A DNA stretch of 64,000 nt from Prunella strophiata (Eukaryota; Chordata; Aves; Passeriformes; Prunellidae), in the NCBI GenBank assembly GCA_036583965.1, contig JAZBQD010000064.1:1-64000 (forward strand). Reading direction: 5' to 3'. A model generated the notes under the pieces. It was not told where the DNA came from and ran no database searches. It saw nothing but the letters and a program-made list of their open reading frames with translations. A program made the translations under genes and the position numbers. Each line of letters opens with the position of its first letter. The first letter of the stretch is position 1. This document shows positions 13,240-24,398 of this stretch, one piece after another.

Positions 13240-13899
13240 CTAAAAATCCGTAGTAATTTTAACACCCCATTGGGCTAAGCAATCACGTCCCCATAAATTA
13301 GGCTGAGCATTAGTAACATAAGGTCTGATGTTAGCTCGTTGGCCTTCTGGATGTATTACAGTGATCGAAATAGCTGATAAGGCACCAGCAGTTGACCCAC
13401 CTAACCCAACAACTCCAAAGGTTGATTGAGTGAGGGGCCATGTTGGAGGCCAAACAAACTGTGAAATTATAGTTACGTCTGCTCCCATGTCAAGTAAACC
13501 CAATATTGTCGTAGTTTCTGGGTGACATCCCTTAGCAGTGGCCAAACATTGTATTACGAGATGCTCACCTGTCACCTTTTGAGTCCAAAGAACCTGAGGC
13601 GGTCCCTTAGATCCAAAACCTCCAGTGCCACGACTCTGGTCCACTACAGTTGGAACACAACTCATAAAAGGAACAAGTTGAGCAATACAAGTACCTTTTT
13701 GAGTAACAACAGGAGGTTCACTAACAGACACCAGAGCCTGAATTTGTCCCACATAATCAGAATCAATAAGACCCAAATGGACATTAATACCTTGAATAGT
13801 GCTACTAGATCTTCCCATCAGAAAAACACTCAAACCTCTGCCTATCCGACCATAGGCATCAAGAGGCACTTTACATAAACCTCTTGTTAAAATAGTCAC
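13240..13899 (-). pseudogene. pro: ERV-2 pro: dUTPase-protease
   Basis: One 219-residue frame holds a dUTPase-like domain followed by a retropepsin. dUTPase motifs: GRSS at residues 30-33, GLIDSDYVGQ at 43-52 and RGTGGFGS at 90-97. The family removes dUTP and keeps uracil out of viral DNA. The retropepsin catalytic motif, normally DTGA, reads DMGA at 137-140; the missing threonine makes activity unlikely. The flap and terminal GRDCLAQW region are present. Fusion of dUTPase to protease upstream of pol is the betaretrovirus arrangement. The frame overlaps the end of gag, as expected for expression by ribosomal frameshifting. Confidence 0.88.
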
Positions 13900-13907
13900 T
13901 GTGTCAG

Positions 13908-15260
13908 CTACCGGTATATCAATTCCTGCCGAGCCTCTCGTGGCTCCAGTGTATCGCTCACAAATGGAGAGCTTTGCAGTGCTGGCAGGGCTCGTGATTG
14001 TCGTCGGGGTATTTGTGTCTCCATGTGCCCCTTCGTGTTCCTCTTCCAGTTTCCCTGCACCTGTCGACCACCTGAAAAAGATCTTAACTTACAAAACTTA
14101 GCAATATGGCCAAAGTTACCACAACGATAACAAGGTACTTTACTAGTCCAAATTACCCTAGAGTGTACACATTGTCCAGCAGTTTGAGGGCATTGGGTCT
14201 TCACATGCCCTGATTCTTCACAAGCAGAACATCTGGGTGAGGACTTCATGACTTTTGCCAAAGCAGCCATTTTGTGCTCAACCGAACCAACCTTTGAGCA
14301 AGCAACTACAAGATCAGACAGCGAGGGATCACCCAGTAAAGAATCAATAATTCTGCTGCAATCATCGTTTGCATTTTCCCGTGCTAGCTGTCTGCATAAA
14401 ATTTGCCTCAACTTATCATCTTCTACTTGCTTCTCAAGGGCTGCAGCAACCCTCTCCACAAACTGCAGAAAAGGTTCCTTCACCCCTTGCTGGTTGGTAA
14501 TATATCTTGGTTTAGGAGCTGCCATCTCCATTGTTTTGAGTAAGGCACTCATACCCAGCTGCAGGGCCTGTGCCAGAACCAGGGGGTCCCATCTTGCCTG
14601 CAAATCCGGGTTAGAGAACGGTCCATTGCCCAGCATGGCATCAACTCCCACAGCATGACGGGGATCGTGCTGAGGTAACTGCATATTGTCCAATGCTACT
14701 CTTTCAACCATTTTTTTCCAGGTAGCCTGAAACACACCATACTGCACTGGCTGAAACAGAATCGTAGCAAGGTGAACAATATCATAAGGTGCAAGTACAT
14801 CAGCATTTAGAACACGAATCAGTTGCATCACCTGTGAAGAGTTAACACCATACTGATCTACTTTTGACTGAAGGTCCTGTACAACCCTCCATGCAAAACC
14901 CTGATGGCTATCTTGTTGTCCTGAATTAGGAGCAGCTTTGAAAACAGGAAAAGCCACAGGCTCACCAGAAGCAGCAGCAGCAGCAGCCATCTCCATCCTT
15001 TTAGGTGGACCTGTTTTCTCTAATAAATTCCAATCTCCCACTTCAGCTGCTTTCATTCTCACATGTTCCCAAAATTGCAAAGGGTGTTGAGGATTCACAG
15101 CCACCTGGCAGGGAGGCAGAGTCCAAGAAACAGCAGACCTGGATCTGCTACGTGATTTAACAGAAACAGATTCCTGCGTCTTTTTAGGTGTACTCAGAAC
15201 TGGCAGTTCATCGTCAGAACTATCACTAGACAAAGGAGGACACAATGTTAAATATTGCAT
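13908..15260 (-). pseudogene. gag: ERV-2 gag: capsid-nucleocapsid frame
   Basis: A 450-residue open frame encodes the downstream half of Gag, the structural polyprotein. Residues 1-60 are Ser/Arg-rich and end in WTLPPCQVAV. The capsid follows, with the major homology region around 258-278 (KEPFLQFVERVAAALE). Nucleocapsid has two CCHC zinc knuckles, CSACEESGHVKTQC (344-357) and CYRCGNFGHIAKFC (377-390). The frame itself is intact, but it is joined to matrix only through a homopolymer C tract and a frame change, so I call gag as a whole broken. The dUTPase-protease frame follows immediately. Confidence 0.9.
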
Positions 15261-15277
15261 TTGTTCAACCAGTTCAG

Positions 15278-15600
15278 GAGGGGGGGGGGGGGGGGGGCAG
15301 ATGGCTCAACGGGGAGTGGAGTGGAGGCAGACGACTCGTAGGGGGACAGAAAAGGGGTGGATGACTCAGGGGAGTATGGAGAGGAGGCAGACGACTCAAA
15401 GGAGTTCAAAGGAGGGCAGAGGAGGGGCAGACGATCCACGGCAGGATGCGGGGGGAGCAGTCGACCGAGGGACGGGTACGGGAGGAACAGCCGATCCGCG
15501 GAAGGGCGAGGGGGGAGCAGCCGACCGACGGGAGGGAGGGGGAGGGGCAGCCGACCGACGGGAGCGGGGAGGGGGGAGCACACGGCCCAGTGAGAGACAG
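15278..15600 (-). repeat. 30-bp minisatellite plus poly-G/C tract inside ERV-2 gag
   Basis: On the plus strand a (G)20 run at about 15278-15297 is followed by a GCAG(A/C)CGA(C/T)C-type core recurring at a 30-bp step (about 15297, 15327, 15357, 15387, then 15427, 15457, 15487, 15517, 15547), roughly nine copies with one 10-bp offset. In gag sense it encodes a proline-rich 10-residue repeat of the type VGRLPLPLPP, and it stays open in two frames. Confidence 0.85.
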
Positions 15601-16248
15601 AAGGGCCGATGACCCAGCCTGTTTTTCACTTTGCTTCTTCTGTAACTTCATTTCTGCTAGCTGCTGTGCAGGTGTAAGATACTTTGGTTTAGCACTCAGT
15701 TCAACTAACTGCTGAGCAGGCGAAGTATACACAGGTTTAACATAGTCTTTTGGAGATAAATACCGAGGAACAGTCTTAGCCTGCCGTTTGATTCTCACGA
15801 TAGCAAACCCTGGCGGAACTTCCACAGCAGCTGCAGCAGCCTCCTCAGGGAGAGGTACATCGACAAGTTCAGCCTCATCTTCCTCCTGCTCCTCTACTTC
15901 AGTTTCTTGCTCTAATTCCTGCTCCTCCAATTCCTCCCCTCTATCTTATTCTGCTTTCCATTCCTTCAATGCCTCATACAACAGTCTCTAGGTAGTAGCC
16001 AAATCGATAACCGTCTTATCCCCCTTAGATATCACTTCCCATAGTCTTTTCCCAACCTTTTTCCATGCCCGGACACTGAAGGCAGTGTCTGCATCAGCTT
16101 CAAAGTCCTGTGATTTACACCATATCAGTAAACTACGAAGAGCATAATCAGAAGCTTGAACATTTTTTCTTTTCAGTAGAGTTTTCCATGTGGACAAAAC
16201 AGTCTTTTCCTCATTTGATAAACCATTTCCCATTATTTTCCCAATCAC
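15406..16248 (-). pseudogene. gag: ERV-2 gag: matrix and acidic/proline-rich linker, broken
   Basis: Matrix starts near 16248 (an MGNGLSNEEK stretch lies a few residues in; MGNG would be a typical N-myristoylation start at about 16230). It runs to a stop at 15988 after the WEVISKGDKTVIDL segment. Reading continues after one further stop into a frame (15930-15406) with a Glu-rich stretch and a repeated YLTPAQQL / YTSPAQQL motif, then the proline-rich minisatellite. Known role: membrane targeting and assembly. Matrix and capsid frames are separated by at least one stop and a frame change at the repeat. Confidence 0.8.
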
Positions 16249-16368
16249 TCACCTCAAATCAGACGTCTGAATTAGGTCTGGACCTCCGCAGCGTCCTTGC
16301 TGCCTTCACTCATTTTTAGGGTACCCTTCAACTTTTCTCTTTTTTCCCTTTTTTATAGCCCAGTTGCA

Positions 16369-16390
16369 ATCATGGCGGACGGCCACCAGA
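16369..16390 (-). other. Putative primer-binding site of ERV-2
   Basis: Two bases inside the 5' LTR the minus strand reads TGGTGGCCGTCCGCC. The TGG start is where a tRNA 3' CCA would pair. The first eight bases equal those expected for a tRNA-Ile primer (TGGTGGCC) but the rest diverges. ERV-4 has the same TGGTGGCCG start. Confidence 0.45.
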
Positions 16391-16740
16391 TGTCGCTGTA
16401 CAGAGCGACACGGCACAAACACCAAGACTCTCAGAAGGCTGTATATGCTTCTTTATTAAAGCAACATGTTGCCTTTTCATAGTTTTTCAGAACATTTAAA
16501 TTTCCCTCCAACACATACACTGCCCATTGGTCACAACAAGAAAACAAAAGTCACAATTGGTACAAGGGAAGCCACGTCAGTCTGTGAGCCCGCGAAGGTT
16601 CCTATCTTCCTGCTGTCCTTCTTTCTTCTCGTTGTTATGGAGATAGCCTTGGTACCTTTCTTAAGAAAGATACAAGGCTTCCCTTATCTTCCTGAAACCT
16701 TCGCTGGCTCACAAGAACAGCACAAAATACTTCTCCTACA
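16391..16740 (-). repeat. 5' LTR of ERV-2
   Basis: 350 bp, one substitution from the 3' LTR. It ends against the E-type LTR remnant with target-site copy TTTCTG. Confidence 0.93.
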
Positions 16741-17257
16741 TTTCTGTGGCCAGGTTTTCATAGAAGGGGGGGCTGCAGGGGTGGCTTCTGTGAGAAGATG
16801 CTAGAAACTTCCTCTATGTACAGCAGAGCAAATGCCTGGCAACTCCAAGATGGACACGGTGCTGGTCAAGGCTGGGCCAATTAGAAATTATGGTAACTCC
16901 CTTGTAATAACAATATTTAAGGAGAAGAAAAGAAAAAGAAGCTATTGTGCAGATGTAGTTTTGGCCAGAGAAGAGCAGAGTGAGAATATGTGAGAGGAAC
17001 AACTCTGCAGATACCAAGGTCAGTGGAAAAGAAGGGGGAGGTGGTGTTCCAGGTGCTGGAGCTAAGATACCTCTGCAGCCTGTGGTGCAGACTATGGTGA
17101 GGTAGCTGTGCCCCTGCAGCCCATGGAGGTCCATGGAGATGCAGACATGCACCTGAAGCCTGTGGAGGAAACCCACACTGGAGCAGGATGCTTTTTTCAA
17201 AATTAATTCTTTGACATTTTCCCCACATCCCTCATGAACTATGCCCTTGTTAATCAG

Positions 17258-17564
17258 TGTTACACAAGGTTGTTGGTCGGAGACAGGGATGACAGAAACT
17301 CTCAGAAACCCATGCGACAACAGCAACAGTTTATTATGGAAGATTCCTTATATAGGGGGTTTGAAACTCCCGGGTTTAAACAGCTGATTGGTTGGGATCT
17401 CTCTCTGCCCAGATATCTGGCCAGTGGTGTTTCTGCATCTGGGCTTGAACAGGGTTGGCTGAGGGTCCCCTGTATAGGTTTGAATCCAACCTATCCGGGG
17501 GACTTGTTTATCTGTTTTCTGGAACGAACCAGGCTAGCCTAATTGGATTTGTCTTACTGTGACA
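17258..17564 (-). mobile_element. Solo LTR related to the ERV-3 LTR (D-like)
   Basis: Starts TGTTACACAAGG, ends ACTGTGACA, and carries the TTTATTATGG..AACTCCCGGGTTTAAACAGC layout seen in D-type LTRs. Perfect 6-bp target-site duplication AATCAG at 17252-17257 and 17565-17570. Confidence 0.85.
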
Positions 17565-17740
17565 AATCAGAAGCTAATTTTCCATAATGAGTTGTTAAAT
17601 AATGTCCAAAAGATGCTAGCACTGATGTCATTAAAAGTCTACAAACTGATAGTCTTGCTCTATGATTCCATCCCCAGAAATACAACAAGTTTTGCAACTG
17701 TTAAAACTTTGGAAAAACAACTCCTCATGTCTAATGGCTA

Positions 17741-18743
17741 TGTAAGACTCTGTCCAAAAGTTTCCCTCATCTGCCTCACGATCGTCGTGAAAGGACAGAA
17801 ACTGGGACCACTGAAAAAGACCCTAGTCGGGTTGCTTGCTTAAATCCTGAGGCCCGAGCAGAACCTCTGGTCTGCCAAGCTATTGTTTGCTGGTGTGTTT
17901 GCTGTCTTGGAACACTGGAGAGGAGAAGGGGCACTTTGCCCTCCTTCGCCCGCACCCATTTTTCAGAACAATAGCCCTGGAATCTCCCCACCTCTCGGCT
18001 TGGCTGGACTTTCCTGGGGTAATCTGTGGAGGTCCCCACAAAAGACCCTTCATCTGTTTCACAACCACTGTGACTGATGGACTGATATGGGAGAAGCCTC
18101 TCCCCTCAAGGACTGAGACATGAAACCCCTATATGGAGGAGCCTCACCTCCTCCCAAGGACTGAGACTGAAACCTCTGGCACGGGGGAGGTGCGCGGGGG
18201 AAGGCGAGATGACCAAAGCTGATGTTTTCTTGCAGATGTGACTATTGGACCAAGAAGACAATAGTTCTCCATTACTGCTGAGATTACTGATTACTGCTGA
18301 GAACATGGACTATCCGTACTGTCCTCGTACCCTTACGCTTCCCTTCCCTCCTGCAATAACCATAGACTATTGCATCTGATTCCATTTCAAGACCTATCCC
18401 CCTCCCCCACCGAAAAGGACTATAATAGAACCCCGAATTGACCAGCATTTCGGAGATCTCCCCGACGCAACAGACGGACTCCTCGCCTGGACCCTTTCGA
18501 CTGGACCCTTCGACTGGACCCTCGAGGACTTCGTCTCTACGTTGGTAGCTATGCCCCCTCTTTCTTCCACTTCTTTTTTCTCTCTCTCTGTCTCTCTTAA
18601 TTTCTCTATCGCATTTACTATAGTTATTCAATAAAGATGCATTTGCTTTGATTAATACTGAAATCCCCACTGTGTTGTTTTTGCACCCTGAGATCAGTAA
18701 AATGAACCATCACGACACCCCGCCTTACGAGCGGATCGTGACA
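17741..18743 (+). mobile_element. Solo LTR, family G, copy 1
   Basis: About 1 kb, TGTAAGACTC to GATCGTGACA, nearly identical over its length to copy 2 at 22194-23195. An AATAAA lies near 18632 and a CT-rich tract just before it, which sets plus orientation. No clear target-site duplication (GGCTA / ATAAA). Confidence 0.85.
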
Positions 18744-18786
18744 ATAAAAAATATTGTCTAATTAGACAATAAAAAATATTGTCTAA
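18739..18786. repeat. Tandem pair of hairpin-forming AT-rich repeats
   Basis: GACAATAAAAAATATTGTC occurs twice in a row, separated by TAATTA. Each unit is itself an inverted repeat (GACAATA / TATTGTC). The first unit begins in the last bases of the G-type LTR. Confidence 0.8.
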
Positions 18787-18789
18787 GGG

Positions 18790-19859
18790 GATGATCTATA
18801 ATTACAAATGACCAATTAATTTTGGTTCATCATAAGTTAAAAAGCCAGTCTGATATTATTTTATTAATCCTGTGGACATTAATGCAAAAAAAGTGTAAAA
18901 ACACAAGACTATGCAGAATTTATACAAGAGAGAGAAAGGGAGAAAGAAAATAGTCTTTATACATCCTTCATACAAGCATAATGTATTAGTTCTTTAAAAT
19001 CTTGTTTTATTGGTACACACAGAGAAATTGCTGTATCAAGTCAGTGTATTTTTTTTTTAGCAACTACTTTCAAAGGAAGATAGATTAATCAGCAAGTGTG
19101 TCTAGTATTGCATCTGACCACATATCACATGGAAGTTAACATGCCAAGTTGCATGACAGCTCATAACACTGTATTTTTATCACATCTATCGCGATGGAAT
19201 ATACATTAATGACACAAATGTATGCATGTTAATTAGTTATGCAAAGCTCTTGACATCAATCATCATGAGTTGCACAACTTATCCTATGATCAAAACAGAT
19301 TTACATATGTTGTCTTTAATGGTTCTAATTCCTTTTTCTTTGCACTGTTTTAAAGTGTACAGTAATATGCACATCCTTGTACATTTTGTTATTCTGGAAA
19401 ATAGTTGTATTTCTTCTTCCTGAACTAAAGACTACTAAAATTTGTCTTTACTCATTTTGAAGCTTTTTCCATAGTTCTAGCCATTTTTGCAGGTTTTCTC
19501 AAGCCCCTTCTATTTTTTATACCATTTACTAATCCTTAATTCCCAAGTTTTATGACCACTTAATGTATATAGGTGATCAAGGGTGAATAGGTTATCTTTT
19601 AATAGATAGTGGGTATGAACCAAGGCCTGGTAAGTATCTGAATTGAAGATGTGTTAAGGGATAAGTTGGCTTAGCTATGAACACCGAGCATTATCTTTCA
19701 TTAAAATCCAAAAGGAAACAAACAAACAAAAAATTTCAGCCCCAGAACATCATCTTGGTCCAAGAAGAATAAATATTAATGATAATATTATTTTTTAGTT
19801 TAATGGAACAGGACAATGTGGGATCCCAGTTAAGAAGTTCCCATAACAAAAGAGGAGGA
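18790..19859. other. AT-rich stretch without a recognised gene
   Basis: No coding, RNA or LTR feature recognised. Confidence 0.4.
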
Positions 19860-19936
19860 TGTCTTCATTTGAAAGACAGATGTTAGCCAAGGAAGGCAGG
19901 AACCTCCCTTGGAATTGAGAATATGACCCCCTTCCC

Positions 19937-20209
19937 TGCTACCGCAGTGGTCGTGCATCAGAGACTAGACACACAACAAACCTCCAGTGGTCATCAGCAA
20001 ACAGAGTGTTTTATTGTTTGGAGGTTACTTTTATAGGCAATTCAAAACTCCCGGGTCTAGACAGCCATTGGTCTGGTCTTTACGCCCCCCCAGGTCCTGA
20101 ACCAGTGAAATGCTTGCACCTTAGGAAGGATGCCATTGGATGAAGCCCCTATCAGTCAGCCCAGGGGCCAGTTTATGGAACCAGGCTGGGTTTCTTATTT
20201 ATGGCAACA
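19937..20209 (-). repeat. 3' LTR of ERV-3 (family D)
   Basis: 273 bp, TGCTACCGC to ATGGCAACA. A minus-strand polyadenylation region lies at TTTTATTGTTTGG near 20010. The plus strand just inside (TCTCACCCTTCTGTCT) is the complement of a purine tract. Confidence 0.9.
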
Positions 20210-20214
20210 TCTCA

Positions 20215-20715
20215 CCCTTCTGTCTGTATTAAAATTGTAACTTGTTCTCTGTTCCCTATTTGCAAGGGCTCCTTGCAAACAGGGTGACAGAAAACAGCAT
20301 GAGTTTAATTTGTATGAGATTATATATCACTGAAGCTGCAGCATTCATGTCTAGGATCTGTTAGGCAAGAATACAGGCTAGCATGTCACAGGCTTAATGC
20401 TTAGGTTACAAGTTACATCTTATCTCTAAAAACTATAAACCTTTTAACTTTTAAAACTGTTAAAGAAAAACTTAACTACTAGAAAAAACAATCTGTAAAC
20501 AGAAAAACAGTTTGTAAACAGGAAAAATAGTTTGTAAACAAAGTTGCAAGTTATATCTTAACTCTAAACTGAAATTATAACTTTGAAACATTCAACTTTG
20601 TAACTGTGAGAAAAAAAAAAAACAGATAAACCAGTTTGTAAACAAATAGTCTTTATATGAACTGTTACTTCAAGAGTCCCAGATTTCTATGAGGTAGTCA
20701 TCAATTGTTTTGATT
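20215..20715. other. ERV-3 region between integrase and 3' LTR, no env
   Basis: About 500 bp, A-rich on the plus strand, with the repeated phrase ACAGTTTGTAAACA-type at 20490-20545 and 20630-20645. No env frame is visible. Confidence 0.6.
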
Positions 20716-20719
20716 ACAC

Positions 20720-21830
20720 TGCTCTGTGATGTTTGTTGAAGGGTCATCAGGAGGATGCTGTCTGTGGTCCCGAGCAGGACTCAGTGCAGGCTGGACACAT
20801 CTGTCAGGTATCCAACTTGTCCCAGTGTCTGTTGAAACGCATGCATATCCCTGTCCCCAAGTAATAAGATCCCAGGGACCCCCCCCACCATGTATTGGTA
20901 AGGATGTCTTTCACCATTACCTTGGGTTTAGGTAGGTGAACATCACAAGATGATTGTAGTGATAAGAAGTGATTCAGAATAACTGGCTTCTGGGACTTTT
21001 CCAATACTGTTAAGTGATTTAGTGTCTATATAGCTTTAGTTATTCTGCTCTGTGGGGTCGTGCTACACATACTTCCCTTTTGTTTATTAAGTATACCTTT
21101 AAAGTGCCATGTGTTCTTTCCACTATTCCTTGTCCAGTTGCTAAATGGGGGATACCAGTTTGGTGTGACACACCCCAGAGCTGTAGAAATTGTCTAGTTT
21201 TCTGTGAAGTGTACGCCAGGCCATTGTCAGTTTTGATGGTGTGAGGGATGCCCAAAGCTGCAAAAGCTGATTGCCAGTGTGCAATGGCATCCTGTCCTTT
21301 TTCTCCTGTGTGTACTGCAGCCCACGTTGCTGATGAAAAGGTTTCAATTGAGACATGCACATATTTTAAACAGCCAAATTCAGGGATGTGTGTGACATCA
21401 GTTTGCCAGATTTGCAAAGCATGCAGTCCATGAGGGTTTACCCCCATCTGCAGTGGTGCAGCGTAGCCTTGGCAGTCAGCACAGGTGCTGACAATATTAC
21501 GAGCCTCTGTGTTTGACAGCTGAAATTGTTGCTGTAAGGCTCAAGCACCTTGGTGGAAAAAATTATGTGATGCCTTTGCTTGTGCCAGCGTATCTGATTG
21601 CTGTGCCATCCAAGCAGGGCTAGTGAGCATATCTGCTTTGCCATTGCCCTCTGTGATAAAACCTGGTAAATTTGTCTGACACCTGATGTGTAGGATGCAA
21701 TATGGGTAAGTTCTGGATTGGATTGTGAGGCATAGAGTTTTTAGTAACTTAAATAGTTGTGCATTATTAATTTCCATTAGTAGTGCTTTGTCTAATCTTT
21801 GTGTGATGTCAGCCACGTACGCAGAATCAT
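20720..21830 (-). pseudogene. pol: ERV-3 pol: integrase, broken
   Basis: Segments in sense order: 21816-21541 carries the RNase H end (EGNGKADML) and the integrase zinc histidines (HNFFHQG). 21447-21040 carries WQTDVT, IKTDNGLAYTS and the VERTHG glutamate region. 21040-20720 holds the C-terminal domain in other frames. Frameshifts lie near 21545 and 21040. The two catalytic aspartates and the glutamate position are still readable. Confidence 0.85.
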
Positions 21831-22193
21831 TTACAATATTTAGAGTGTGGGGAAAACATCAGAAAGCCATAGCTACAGCACGTAACTCTACTATTTGAGG
21901 TGATCCACTCTCATATCCCTCCAATGTTTGCCACTCACCTTCCTCTTTCCATGTCACAATGGCCTTTCCTGTTTTTCCAGAACCGTCAGTAAACACTGTA
22001 ACACCTTTTAAGGGTGTTTGGCTGTTTAGGGGTTTTAGACATAGTGCAGTTTCCCCACTAAACTTCAGCAATCTGTGGCTCAGTAAGTGGTGATTTGTCC
22101 AGTAAAATTTTGCAAAGCACATTGCAAAGCTGTACAGTTAGCAAGACACCATCCAAACTGCTCTTGTGTTGTAGGAATAATAATTTGTGAACG
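21830..22193 (-). pseudogene. pol: ERV-3 pol: RNase H start, broken
   Basis: The frame 22122-21859 contains VFTDGSGKTGKAIV and VELRAV, the first two RNase H acidic positions. Upstream it is cut off at 22193 by the G-type LTR. Confidence 0.85.
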
Positions 22194-23195
22194 TGTAAGA
22201 CTCCGTCCAAAAGTTTCCCTCATCTGCCTCACGATCGTCATGAAAGGACAGAAACTGAGACCACTGAAAAGACCCTAGTCGGGTTGCTTGCTAAATCCTG
22301 AGGCCCGAGCAGAACCTCTGGTCTGCCAAGCTATTGTTTGCTGGTGTGTTTGCTGTCTTGGAACACTGGAGAGGAGAAGGGGCACTTTGCCCTCCTTCGC
22401 CTGCACCCATTTTCAGAACAATAGCCCTGGAATCTCCCCACCTCTCGACTTGGCTGGGCTTTTCTGGGATAACCTGTGGAGGTCCCCACAAAAGACCCTT
22501 CATCTGTTCACAACCACTGTGAACTGATGGACTGATATGGGAGAAGCCTCTCCCTCAAGGACTGAGACATGAAACCCCTATGTGGAGGAGCCTCACCTCC
22601 TCCCAAGGACTGAGACTGAAACCTCTGGCACGGGGGAGGTGCGCGGGGGAAGGCGAGATGACCAAAGCTGATGTTTGCTTGCAGATGTGACTATTGGACC
22701 AAGAAGACAATAGTTCTCCATTACTGCTGAGATTACTGATTACTGCTGAGAACATGGACTGTCCGTACTGTCCTCGTACCCTTACGCCTCCCTTCCCTCC
22801 TGCAATAACCATAGACTATTGCATCTGATTCCATTTCAAGACCTGTCCCCCTCCCCCACCGAAAAGGACTATAATAGAACCCCAAATTGACCAGCATTTT
22901 GGAGGAGATCTCCCCGATGCAACAGACGGACTCCTCGCCTGGACCCTTTCGACTGGACCCTTCGACTGGACCCTCGAGGACTTCGTCTCTACGTTGGTAG
23001 CTATGCCCCCTCTTTCTTCCACTTCTTTTTTCTCTCTCTCTCTCTTTCTTAATTTCTCTATTGCATTTACTATGGTTAGTCAATAAAGATGCATTTGCTT
23101 TGATTAATACTGAAATCCCCACTGTGTTGTTTTTGCACCCTGAGATCAGTAAAATGAACCATCACGACACCCCGCCTTAAGAGCGGATCATGACA
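22194..23195 (+). mobile_element. Solo LTR, family G, copy 2, inside ERV-3 pol
   Basis: 1002 bp, TGTAAGACTCCG to ATCATGACA, flanked by GAACG (22189-22193) and GAAGG (23196-23200), a 5-bp duplication with one mismatch. ERV-3 pol reads on at both sides, so this is a later insertion. An AATAAA lies near 23083. Opposite in strand to its host provirus. Confidence 0.9.
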
Positions 23196-24378
23196 GAAGG
23201 ATCTTTGGCATTCAATTAACTGTGCAGTTAGCTCAGCGATGGTAGGTGACGTCTTTTTTGGTTGGTGAGGTAAAAATACCCACTTCAGAATGTGCAAAGG
23301 GTCAGGTCAGTGTGTGTTCCACTGTCCAGTAATACCAGTAAGACGAGAAGTAACAATGAAAATGAATACAGTGATACGCACCTCTGGGCATATCTGGTGG
23401 GCCTGTCTGTTTGTGATAGCTTGCTCTACTGTTTCGAGAGCAGCTTTTGCCTCTGGGGTTAATTTTCTGGGGGGAGGTTAATTCAGGATCCCCTCTTAGG
23501 AGGTCAAATAAGGGTGCTAATTGTGAATTGGTTATCCCTAGGTATGATCTGACCCAGTTGATAGTGCCCAAAAGTTTCTGTGCATCATTTAAAGTCTCAA
23601 TTTTGGTTGACAATTGAATTGCTTGCAGCTGTATCATTTGGTTCATTATTTTGAGTCCCAAATATTTCCAGGGTGCTTGGTGTTGCACCTTCTCTGGTGC
23701 TACCAGCAGCCCAAATGATTGTATTGCTTGCAGCAGGTTTAGCTGAATCTGCAGAAGTTCCTTCTTTGTTTGGGTTGCGATCAAAATGTCATCCATGTAG
23801 TGATAACAGTATGCCCCTGGAAATTGTTCTCTCACTGATGAAAGTGCATGTGCAATGTACCATTGATAGATTGTAGGACTGTTTTGCATGCCTTGTGGAA
23901 GAACTCACCATTGATAACGCTAGACTGATGCAGCATTATTAATGGAAGGCACTGTAAAAGCAAACTTTGGGGTATCGTCTGGGTGCAATGAAATAGAGAA
24001 AAAACAATCCCTCAGGTCCACAATCAGGATGTCCCAGGAGGCAGGTATCATTTTAGGAGAAGGCATACCAGCTTGCAAGGCCCCTGTGCCCTCCATTACT
24101 GAACTGATCTTTCTTAGGTCATGGAGCAGCCTCCATTTAGCAGATTTCTTTTTTACAACAAATACAGGAGTGTTCCAAGGGCTCATAGATGGCTGTATTT
24201 TTCCTTGAGCTAGTTCTTGTACTAATGATTTTAGGGTATCTAGCTTTTCTTTCTCGAGGGGCCGTTGTGGTACCCACACAGGCTGAGTAGTAAGCCACTT
24301 CAGAGCTGGTGTGGGACACCTTATGCCCTTTAACACAGTGGCCTCTGTTAAAAATCTGTCCCCACCCGAACTCCCCAT
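23196..24378 (-). pseudogene. pol: ERV-3 pol: reverse transcriptase, broken
   Basis: 24378-23920 holds fingers and palm ([29 protein letters not shown]). 23889-23302 holds MQNSPTIYQW, an intact YMDD box at 23788-23799 on the complement, APEKVQHQAPWKYLGL and the thumb. A frame change separates them near 23900, and another near 23460-23480 disrupts the thumb. The segment from 23297 to 23196 continues toward RNase H and is cut by the G-type LTR. Confidence 0.88.
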
Positions 24379-24398
24379 GCAGATAAAACATCCCTCCC

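Larger units (their letters stand above)
9570..16740 (-). mobile_element. ERV-2: complete env-less betaretrovirus-like provirus
   Basis: Full proviral plan on the minus strand: 5' LTR (16391-16740), gag, dUTPase-protease, RT, RNase H-integrase, about 700 bp without genes, purine tract (complement of 9920-9930) and 3' LTR (9570-9919). It is flanked by a 6-bp target-site duplication TTTGTG (9564-9569) / TTTCTG (16741-16746) with one mismatch. The interrupted E-type LTR shows the pre-insertion site. The LTRs differ at one position in 350, so the insertion is young by LTR dating, yet the genes carry stops, frameshifts and active-site changes. No env-like frame is present. Confidence 0.93.
9555..17180 (+). 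mobile_element. E-type LTR split by ERV-2
   Basis: The first 15 bases (TGTATTGGGTTTGTG, 9555-9569) and the remainder (16741 to about 17180) form one LTR interrupted by ERV-2. The right part reads straight on (GGCCAGGTTTTCATAG) as in the E copies at 50-51.8 kb. Features shared with those copies are the TTCTGTGAGAAG stretch, a TATTTAAG TATA-like box near 16914 and GC-rich CTGCAGCCCATGGAGG repeats. The 3' end is missing or decayed, and I could not find the outer duplication. Confidence 0.75.

Noticed and set aside
16110..16319. Small plus-strand frame beside the ERV-2 5' LTR
   Set aside because: Antisense to the ERV-2 matrix region.
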